Origin: Patescibacteria group bacterium
GTDB taxonomy: Bacteria > Patescibacteriota > Minisyncoccia > JAHIHE01
DNA length: 5,224 nt
Assembly: GCA_018896765.1 (NCBI GenBank)
Contig: JAHILZ010000102.1
Coordinates: forward strand, 1 to 5,224
Direction: 5' to 3'
The notes beneath the pieces were generated by a model. That model was not told where the DNA came from. It worked only from the letters and a program-made list of their open reading frames with translations, and made no database searches. Made by a program: the position numbers and the translations under genes. Shown piece by piece: positions 1 to 3,560 of the stretch; position 1 is the stretch's first letter; every line of letters begins with the position of its first letter.

Positions 1-7
1 ATTATTT

Positions 8-544
8 ATGCCAAAGGCAATCAAAAATTCAAATAATATTGCGCCTCAAGAAATAATAGAGAGTAAGATTTTATTGATTCGCGGGCAGAAAGTAATGTTG
101 GATCGGGATTTAGCCGTGCTTTACGGCGTGGAAACAAAAGTTCTTAATCAGGCGGTTAGGAGAAATATAAAAAGATTTCCGGAAGATTTTATGTTTAGAT
201 TAGCAAAAGAAGAGTTTGAAATCTTGAGGTCACAATTTGTGACCTCAAGTTGGGGCGGCCAGCGTTATGCGCCATACGCATTTACGGAGCAGGGTGTTGC
301 TATGCTCTCGTCTGTTTTAAACAGCAAAAAGGCAGTTGAAGTTAATATTGTAATAATGCGCACATTTGTAAATATCAGAAAATTCGTTTCATCTTACGAG
401 GGTCTGGCTATGAAAATCGCTGAGATAGAAAAGAAATACGACAAGAAAATCGGCAAGATTTTTACTGTTTTAGATTATTTAATTAAAGGAAGCGAAGAAG
501 AAAAGAATAATAAAAAACAAGAAATCGGGTTTAAATGCGGATAA
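8..544 (+). CDS. ORF6N domain DNA-binding protein, intact copy
   Basis: This 178-residue protein has an ORF6N domain, a virus- and phage-associated DNA-binding module related to KilA-N proteins. Its hallmark blocks are visible: ILLIRGQKVMLDRDLAVLYGV (residues 21-41), the NQAVRRNIKRFPEDFMFRL stretch (47-65) and FTEQGVAMLSSVL (92-104). A lysine- and glutamate-rich helical tail (about 130-172) could form a coiled coil. In the family it is thought to bind DNA, but its target and role here are unknown. The ATG at 8 begins a typical N-terminus (MPKAIKNS) matching the second copy's MSKIIKNS; only seven bases precede it, so no promoter or ribosome site can be judged. Codons 73-81 are made of a 27-bp perfect palindrome. 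The final 60 bases are nearly identical to the end of the second ORF6N gene although the bodies have diverged. Confidence 0.9.
   Translation: MPKAIKNSNNIAPQEIIESKILLIRGQKVMLDRDLAVLYGVETKVLNQAVRRNIKRFPEDFMFRLAKEEFEILRSQFVTSSWGGQRYAPYAFTEQGVAMLSSVLNSKKAVEVNIVIMRTFVNIRKFVSSYEGLAMKIAEIEKKYDKKIGKIFTVLDYLIKGSEEEKNNKKQEIGFKCG
223..249. repeat. 27-bp perfect palindrome inside ORF6N coding sequence
   Basis: Arms CTTGAGGTCACAA and TTGTGACCTCAAG flank one central T, and all 13 pairs match. The palindrome encodes LRSQFVTS at residues 73-80, between the FMF and FTEQGV blocks, where the family varies most. Its core, GGTCACAA(A/T)TTGTGACC, recurs at 617-635 and 655-685, and in altered form at 1220-1238. 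It could be a binding site for ORF6N proteins, an inserted palindromic element, or a recombination hotspot. The sequence shows the symmetry but not the function. Confidence 0.85.
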
Positions 545-557
545 AATTTATGGCAGA
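497..557 (+). repeat. 61-bp direct repeat, copy 1 (ORF6N 3' end plus next start)
   Basis: This stretch matches 1788-1848 at 60 of 61 positions; the one difference is A523 versus G1814. It covers the last 15 codons plus stop of the ORF6N gene (tail EIGFKCG), a short spacer, and the ATG-GCA-GA start of a following reading frame. The neighbouring coding sequence has diverged far more between the two copies. Recent gene conversion, tandem duplication with patchy recombination, or a conserved DNA function would each explain this. Confidence 0.9.
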
Positions 558-616
558 TATTATTTTACAAGAAAAAATAAGGAATAGAATAATTTCAATA
601 AGAGGAAAAAAGTATG

Positions 617-635
617 TGGTCACAAATTGTGACCA
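617..635. repeat. 19-bp palindrome, ORF6N-type core
   Basis: Arms TGGTCACAA and TTGTGACCA flank one central A, with nine perfect pairs. In the relic frame it reads VVTNCD. The codon phase matches that of the palindrome in the second ORF6N gene, not that in the first. It lies 44 bp, centre to centre, from the next palindrome. Confidence 0.85.
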
Positions 636-654
636 GCTTGTCTTATATTGATAT

Positions 655-685
655 TCTTTAAGGTCACAAATTGTGACCTTAAAGA
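655..685. repeat. 31-bp palindrome, ORF6N-type core
   Basis: Fifteen-base arms (TCTTTAAGGTCACAA and its complement) flank a central A, and all 15 pairs match. The centre is identical to the palindrome at 617-635, with longer AT-rich outer arms. It lies 15 bases before the ATG of the second ORF6N gene, a position suited to an operator. No T-run follows, so it is not a typical terminator. Confidence 0.85.
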
Positions 686-746
686 TAAAGATTAAATAAT
701 ATGTCAAAGATAATAAAAAATTCAAGTTTAATGCCAGTAGAAAAAA

Positions 747-750
747 TAGA
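747..750 (+). repeat. Target site duplication TAGA, left copy
   Basis: TAGA immediately precedes the left inverted repeat of the first cassette and recurs immediately after the right one at 1052-1055. Removing the cassette with one TAGA gives AAA-ATA-GAG-AAT, restoring the ORF6N frame (KIEN). That independent check supports the exact boundaries. Confidence 0.75.
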
Positions 751-1051
751 CCCCGCACCTTTTAAGCATATTTAAAATTATGTATTATGTTTATATATTA
801 AAAAGCTTAAAAGACAAAAAATTATATATAGGATATTCAGATAATTTACAAAGGAGGATACAGGAACACATAAAAGGTAAAGTTAAATCAACTAAAAATA
901 GAAGACCATTAGTTTTGGTTTATTATGAAGCTTATAAATCAAAAGAAGATGCGAAAGAACGAGAAAAACAACTTAAATATTTTGGTAAATCATACAGTCA
1001 ATTAAAAAGAAAAATAATAAAGAGTACAAACAATGCTTAAAAGGTGCGGGG
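751..1051 (+). mobile_element. 301-bp GIY-YIG cassette with terminal inverted repeats, copy 1
   Basis: The ends are perfect 19-bp inverted repeats: CCCCGCACCTTTTAAGCAT at 751-769 and its complement at 1033-1051. TAGA is duplicated outside them. The only gene inside is an 86-residue GIY-YIG nuclease that fills almost the whole interval. No transposase, recombinase or recognisable intron core is present. A second copy with identical ends and a diverged nuclease lies at 1464-1762. GIY-YIG nucleases are known from homing elements, repair and restriction, so it is inferred that the nuclease cuts the target or the element ends. The means of insertion is not shown by the sequence. Confidence 0.85.
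780..1040 (+). CDS. GIY-YIG nuclease carried by cassette 1
   Basis: This 86-residue protein is a complete single-domain GIY-YIG nuclease of the small UvrC-N-like (COG2827) type, which usually has 80-100 residues. The GIY-equivalent block is YYVYILKS (residues 2-9) and the YIG block is LYIGY (15-19). The expected catalytic arginine is R25 or R26 in NLQRRIQEH, with H30, and the likely metal-binding glutamate is E62 in EREKQLK. A basic tail follows (LKRKIIKS). It starts at ATG 780 after an AT-rich leader with no Shine-Dalgarno (SD) site. Its stop TAA lies inside the right inverted repeat, where it overlaps the ATG of the downstream ORF6N fragment. It is 67/86 identical to the nuclease of the second cassette, which suggests the two elements are not very recent copies of each other and that protein function has been maintained. 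Confidence 0.9.
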   Translation: MYYVYILKSLKDKKLYIGYSDNLQRRIQEHIKGKVKSTKNRRPLVLVYYEAYKSKEDAKEREKQLKYFGKSYSQLKRKIIKSTNNA

Positions 1052-1512
1052 TAGAGAATAAAATATTACTTATTCGTGAGCAGAAAGTAATGATAGATTA
1101 TGATTTAGCGGAGTTGTATGGAGTATCTACAAAAAGGTTAAATGAACAAGTAAAAAGAAATATTAAACGATTTCCAAAGGATTTTATGTTTCAATTAGCT
1201 AAATACGAAAAGGATTATCTGGTCGCAAATTGCGGCCACCTTGAAAAGTTAAAATATTCTTATCAATTGCCTAATGTTTTTACTGAACAAGGAGTGGCTA
1301 TGCTCTCAAGCGTATTAAATAGCGAAAGGGCAATAGAAATTAATATATTAATAATGCGCGCTTTTGTTCAAGTCCGTAAATTAGTATATTCATATAAAGA
1401 TTTGGCGGATAAAATCAGGAAAATGGAGATGAAATATGACGGTAAGTTTAGTGAAATTTATAACCCCGCACCTTTTAAGCATAAAAATTTATGTTTTATG
1501 TCTACATATTAA
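1033..1512 (+). CDS. ORF6N core fragment restarted from the cassette end
   Basis: The ATG at 1033 lies within the right inverted repeat of cassette 1 and reads MLKRCG before joining the ORF6N gene in frame at VENKILLIREQ. The frame keeps the full ORF6N core (YDLAELYGV, FPKDFMFQL, FTEQGVAMLSSVL). It then runs into cassette 2, adding NPAPFKHKNLCFMSTY and stopping at 1512, for 159 residues in total. The core domain is intact, so a shortened but folded DNA-binding protein is plausible, translated by coupling to the overlapping nuclease stop codon. Only about 16 N-terminal and 22 C-terminal native residues are lost. This entry is an alternative view of the middle part of the split gene at 701-1835; expression is inferred. 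Confidence 0.55.
   Translation: MLKRCGVENKILLIREQKVMIDYDLAELYGVSTKRLNEQVKRNIKRFPKDFMFQLAKYEKDYLVANCGHLEKLKYSYQLPNVFTEQGVAMLSSVLNSERAIEINILIMRAFVQVRKLVYSYKDLADKIRKMEMKYDGKFSEIYNPAPFKHKNLCFMSTY
1052..1055 (+). repeat. Target site duplication TAGA, right copy
   Basis: It directly follows the right inverted repeat of cassette 1 and is the partner of 747-750. Confidence 0.75.
1220..1238. repeat. Imperfect palindrome inside the second ORF6N gene
   Basis: Arms TGGTCGCAA and TTGCGGCCA flank a central A. Eight of nine pairs match, and the ninth (T1223/G1235) would be a G-U pair in RNA. It differs from the GGTCACAA core by paired changes that largely keep the symmetry. It encodes LVANCGH at rebuilt residues 72-78, the same place as the palindrome in the intact ORF6N gene, but read in another codon phase. 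Confidence 0.7.
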
Positions 1513-1762
1513 AAAGCAAAAAAGATAGTAAGCTTTATATAGGTTATACAAATAATTTACAAAGAAGAATTAAAGAACATAATGAAGGGAAAGTTAAATC
1601 CACGAATTATAGAAGACCTTTGGTTTTAGTTTATTATGAAGCATATAAAGCAGAAGAAGATGCGAAAACAAGGGAAGAGCAATTAAAGCATTTTGGTAAA
1701 GCATATAGTCAATTAAAAAGAAAAATTCAAAAGAGTATAGATAATGCTTAAAAGGTGCGGGG
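1464..1762 (+). mobile_element. 299-bp GIY-YIG cassette with terminal inverted repeats, copy 2
   Basis: The same 19-bp inverted repeats as in copy 1 close this element at 1464-1482 and 1744-1762, with no base changes. TAA flanks it on both sides (1461-1463 and 1763-1765). Deleting the element plus one TAA restores GAA-ATT-TAT-AAA-ATT (EIYKI), matching the intact homologue. The 2-bp size difference from copy 1 lies in the spacer between the left repeat and the nuclease ATG (8 versus 10 bases). The short direct repeat is three bases here against four in copy 1, so the duplication length is uncertain. Confidence 0.83.
1491..1751 (+). CDS. GIY-YIG nuclease carried by cassette 2
   Basis: This 86-residue single-domain GIY-YIG nuclease has the same layout as the first: FYVYILKS (2-9), LYIGY (15-19), NLQRRIKEH with R25/R26 and H30, and TREEQLK with E62. 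It differs from the first at 19 residues, mainly on charged surface positions, and every expected catalytic residue is kept. The ATG at 1491 follows an AT-rich spacer with no Shine-Dalgarno (SD) site. The stop TAA (1749-1751) lies inside the right inverted repeat. The gene overlaps the last codons of the ORF6N core fragment in a different frame. It may belong to the homing or transposing machinery of its own cassette; acting on the sister copy is also possible. Confidence 0.9.
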   Translation: MFYVYILKSKKDSKLYIGYTNNLQRRIKEHNEGKVKSTNYRRPLVLVYYEAYKAEEDAKTREEQLKHFGKAYSQLKRKIQKSIDNA

Positions 1763-1787
1763 TAAAATTTTGGATCTGTTTGATAAG

Positions 1788-1848
1788 GAAGAAAAGAATA
1801 ATAAAAAACAAGAGATCGGGTTTAAATGCGGATAAAATTTATGGCAGA
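1788..1848 (+). repeat. 61-bp direct repeat, copy 2 (ORF6N 3' end plus next start)
   Basis: Partner of 497-557, identical at 60 of 61 positions. It holds the restored C-terminus of the split ORF6N gene (EEKNN to EIGFKCG), the TAA stop and the ATGGCAGA that begins the next short frame. Confidence 0.9.
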
Positions 1849-1861
1849 CGCAAATTCGTGA
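1841..1861 (+). pseudogene. Possible start-codon stub of a lost ORF6N-like gene
   Basis: ATG at 1841 reads MADANS and stops. The first eight bases equal those at the start of the relic at 550 (MADIIL...). The likely reading is that a third ORF6N gene once followed here and only its first codons remain before the deletion or insertion junction. The rest of 1862-1885 holds nothing recognisable. Six codons are weak evidence. Confidence 0.35.
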
Positions 1862-1885
1862 ATATTAACCCTAAACGGAAGGAGC

Positions 1886-1917
1886 TTGACAAATACTAAA
1901 TTATAATTTAGTATAAT
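1886..1917 (+). promoter_or_regulatory. Sigma-70-type promoter with a 20-bp spacer for the ATPase gene
   Basis: A perfect TTGACA (1886-1891) and a perfect TATAAT (1912-1917) are separated by 20 bases, longer than the usual 17. A weaker -10, TAGTAT at 1909-1914, would give a 17-base spacer. Transcription would begin near 1924, leaving a leader of about 18 bases before the ATPase ATG at 1942. The over-long spacer filled by a palindrome resembles promoters that need a DNA-distorting activator, as in the MerR family. Plain repression at the same site fits equally well. Confidence 0.7.
1893..1914. promoter_or_regulatory. 22-bp perfect palindromic operator candidate
   Basis: Arms ATACTAAATTA and TAATTTAGTAT meet without a gap, giving 11 perfect pairs, and lie almost exactly between the -35 and -10 boxes. 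A related half-site, TACTAAAATATAAT (1927-1940), matches 1894-1907 at 13 of 14 positions and ends one base before the start codon. The set of half-sites suggests a regulator that binds both promoter and leader. No regulator gene in the window can be assigned to it. Confidence 0.65.
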
Positions 1918-1941
1918 AGCATAAACTACTAAAATATAATT

Positions 1942-3234
1942 ATGACTAATTCTCAAATTATTGAAATTTTAGAATATTGGAATTTTTGGAATCAAGATCG
2001 AGATGCCGGCATAATAAGGCATGAATATGTTGATGAATTGTACAGGCAAAGAAATATTAAAGAGGTGTCAATCGCCGCGGGCGTTAGAAGATCCGGAAAA
2101 TCAACTATTCTGCTGCAAGTCTTAAAGCGAATTATAAATAGCGGAGTATCTGTAAAAAATACTTTATATATAAATTTTGAAGAGCCTGCCTTCGCGCCTT
2201 ATTTAAAACTTGAATTTTTATTGCAGAGTTATGACGCTTATTTGGAAAAATTTAATCCGCAGGGGAAAATTTTTATTGTTTTAGATGAATTGCAGATAGT
2301 GCCGCAATGGGAAAAATTCGTAAGAGGGCTTTATGACAGGGGTGAAAATATAAAATTTTATATAACCGGCTCGTCGGCAAAACTATTATCCAAAGAATTC
2401 GGCTCCGCGCTAACAGGCAGAATATATTCCAATGAAATATTTCCTCTTGATTTCAGGGAATTTCTGGAATTTAAAGGGAAACAAAGCTTGCTTGGCGGAT
2501 TAAGCGGCAAAGGATCGCCCGCGCTGAGAAATTATTTTATTGAATATATGAAATTCGGAGGATTCCCGCAAGTAGTTCTTACTAATCAAGAAAAGGATAA
2601 AACGCAGATTTTAAAAGATTATTATTCAGCTGTTATAGAAAAAGATATTGTTCAGCGCTATGAAGTGAGAGATGTAAAAAAGTTAAAAGAATTTATTCTT
2701 AATCTTATTACTAATATTTCAGCCGCTTTTTCCGGCTATAGAGCGGAAAAAAAGCAAAGAATATCCCAGCCAACCGCCAATAAATTTTTACAATACGCGC
2801 AGGAAGTTTTTTTAGTCCAGGCAGTAAATTATTTTTCCTATTCTTTTACAAAACAAAAAGCCGGTCCATGCAAAATTTACACAATTGATTCAGGCCTATA
2901 TAACGCGGTTTCATTTAAATTTTCTGAGAATTTAGGCAGAATATTTGAGAATTTAGTCTATTTGGAGTTTAGAAGAAAGCAGAAAGAAATATTCTATTGG
3001 CACGGCAGGAATGAAGTAGATTTTATTATAAGAAAAGGCGTAAAAATAGATAAGATTATTAATGCTTGCTGGGAGCTGAATGAGGGCAATAAGCAGAGAG
3101 AGATTGCGGGATTAGTTGAAGCAATGGATGAATTTAAGCTGAAAAAATCAGAAATTATTACTATCGGATACGAAGAGGATATTAAGATTAATAATAAAAA
3201 AATACAGATAAAAAATTTTTTTAATGAGATGTAG
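1942..3234 (+). CDS. AAA_14/DUF4143 family ATPase
   Basis: This 430-residue protein has the full two-domain layout of the AAA_14 plus DUF4143 family. Walker A is GVRRSGKST (residues 47-55), Walker B is IFIVLDELQ (110-118) with D115 and E116, and the sensor-like strand is FYITGSS (139-145), followed by LTGRI. The C-terminal DUF4143 part has FENLVYLEFRR (335-345), YWHGRNEVDFII (352-363) and a strand with WELNEG, a pattern like the nuclease-type fold known for this domain. The cellular role of the family is not settled and it should not be called an antitoxin or nuclease on this evidence. It has its own promoter and operator. The start has no Shine-Dalgarno (SD) site. Its stop codon touches, in the same frame, a truncated NYN gene, which suggests that it arrived as a separate cassette. 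Confidence 0.9.
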   Translation: MTNSQIIEILEYWNFWNQDRDAGIIRHEYVDELYRQRNIKEVSIAAGVRRSGKSTILLQVLKRIINSGVSVKNTLYINFEEPAFAPYLKLEFLLQSYDAYLEKFNPQGKIFIVLDELQIVPQWEKFVRGLYDRGENIKFYITGSSAKLLSKEFGSALTGRIYSNEIFPLDFREFLEFKGKQSLLGGLSGKGSPALRNYFIEYMKFGGFPQVVLTNQEKDKTQILKDYYSAVIEKDIVQRYEVRDVKKLKEFILNLITNISAAFSGYRAEKKQRISQPTANKFLQYAQEVFLVQAVNYFSYSFTKQKAGPCKIYTIDSGLYNAVSFKFSENLGRIFENLVYLEFRRKQKEIFYWHGRNEVDFIIRKGVKIDKIINACWELNEGNKQREIAGLVEAMDEFKLKKSEIITIGYEEDIKINNKKIQIKNFFNEM

Positions 3235-3468
3235 TCTGGCTTTGATGTAGAAATGACGGCTGATATTTTATTAGATCGTTCTCAAATTGATGAGATTCTT
3301 TTATTTTCAGGTGATAGCGACTTTGATTATTTAGCCAAAAAGCTCCGTGATTTAGGCAAGAAGGTGGTTGTTTTTTCTTCCAGGAAGATGCTTTCATGGG
3401 AATTAAAATTAACTGCCCAAAGATATGTATTCTTTGAGGATCTAAGAGAAAGAATTGAGCGGAAATAA
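3235..3468 (+). pseudogene. NYN-domain protein, 3' half only
   Basis: The frame reads SGFDVEMTADILL, then ILLFSGDSDFDYLAKKLRDLGKKVVVFS and ends DLRERIERK. This is the C-terminal half of NYN (LabA/DUF88-like, PIN-fold) proteins, where GFDVEM and SGDSDF carry conserved acidic residues thought to bind metal in RNA-cleaving members. The N-terminal half with its DxxN-type strand is missing. The preceding codon is the TAG stop of the ATPase in the same frame, so the gene was cut exactly at the junction. An ATG at 3253 could give 71 residues, but this would lack about half the domain and has no ribosome site. It is most likely a relic of the gene present before the ATPase arrived. Confidence 0.75.
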
Positions 3469-3514
3469 AAAACCGCCCCAGCTAACCGGCGTTTATTCCG
3501 ATTTAACTGAGGCG
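3467..3514 (-). terminator. Intrinsic terminator on the minus strand
   Basis: Read on the minus strand, CGCCTCAGTTAA (3514-3503) pairs with TTAGCTGGGGCG (3485-3474). This gives 12 pairs including two G-U, with an inner CGG/CCG stem closing an eight-base loop. One G and six Ts (3473-3467) follow. On the plus strand the two G-U positions become A-C mismatches and there is no T-run, so the hairpin is directional. Confidence 0.75.
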
Positions 3515-3526
3515 TAGTGTAAAACT
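3467..3526 (-). ncRNA. Candidate ~60-nt minus-strand small RNA
   Basis: A strong minus-strand promoter (3533-3560) and an intrinsic terminator (ending near 3467) enclose only about 60 transcribed bases with no room for a gene. The predicted RNA is a short single-stranded leader (GUUUUACACUA) followed by the terminator hairpin. It might act as a small regulatory RNA, as an antisense transcription block for the 3554 gene start, or simply as an insulator against read-through. The unit is seen in the sequence; transcription is inferred. The 5' end is estimated from promoter spacing and may shift by a few bases. Confidence 0.5.
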
Positions 3527-3532
3527 ATTATT

Positions 3533-3560
3533 AGTATAGCATATTAAATTTTTATGTCAA
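3533..3560 (-). promoter_or_regulatory. Minus-strand extended -10 promoter
   Basis: On the minus strand TTGACA (3560-3555) and TATACT (3538-3533) are 16 bases apart, and TGC precedes the -10 as an extended element. The predicted start is near 3526. The -35 box covers part of the start codon and second codon of the plus-strand gene at 3554, so the two transcription and translation units share bases. Confidence 0.65.

Larger units (their letters stand above)
550..697 (+). pseudogene. Decayed ORF6N gene relic
   Basis: The frame starting ATG at 550 reads MADIILQEKIRN, then RIISIRGKK, which resembles the start of ORF6N proteins (compare SKILLIRGQK in the intact copy). It then jumps to YVVTNCDQLVLY and stops at TGA 649-651. 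Past that stop the same frame continues YSLRSQIVTLK to TAA at 695-697. VVTNCD resembles the LVANCGH segment of the second ORF6N gene, and LRSQIVTL resembles LRSQFVTS of the first. The piece therefore looks like an ORF6N gene that lost its domain centre by internal deletion and kept two copies of the palindromic segment. The 33-residue open part might be translated but cannot fold as the domain. An alternative is that only the palindromes have been kept, as DNA sites. Confidence 0.65.
701..1835 (+). pseudogene. ORF6N domain gene split twice by GIY-YIG cassettes
   Basis: Three segments rebuild one frame: 701-750, 1056-1463 and 1766-1835, giving 528 bases or 175 residues plus stop. The rebuilt protein starts MSKIIKNSSLMPVEKI, continues ENKILLIREQKVMIDYDLAELYGV, carries FPKDFMFQL and FTEQGVAMLSSVL, and ends YKILDLFDKEEKN...EIGFKCG. 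This matches the intact 178-residue copy along its whole length. The first cassette lies between residues 16-17 and the second near residue 153, on either side of the domain. In its present form the 5' segment ends at a TAA (773-775) inside the first cassette, and the middle segment ends inside the second. The reconstruction rests on in-frame homology, so the ancestral gene is well supported. Whether the fragments still work is unknown. Confidence 0.88.

Noticed and set aside
649..651. TGA in the ORF6N relic read as an amino acid (alternative code)
   Set aside because: All intact genes in the window fit the standard code and none contains an internal TGA. The relic is already deleted, so a true stop is simpler.
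655..685. 31-bp palindrome as an intrinsic terminator
   Set aside because: The stem is AT-rich at its ends, has a single-base centre and no T-run follows on either strand. It belongs to the ORF6N palindrome family.
223..685. Spaced palindromes as a CRISPR array
   Set aside because: Only a few copies occur at irregular spacing, with coding sequence between them, and no cas gene is present.
751..1051. GIY-YIG cassette as a group I intron with a homing nuclease
   Set aside because: The nuclease gene plus the two inverted repeats fill nearly all of the 301 bases, leaving about ten for intron core pairings. Perfect inverted ends with a flanking direct repeat fit a DNA element better.
1744..1899. 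51-codon open frame starting in the right inverted repeat of cassette 2
   Set aside because: It runs out of frame through the ORF6N tail and the promoter region, shows no domain signal and is best explained as chance.
3471..3520. Plus-strand terminator for the ATPase/NYN unit
   Set aside because: On the plus strand the hairpin has two A-C mismatches and no following T-run. Its features are all on the minus strand.
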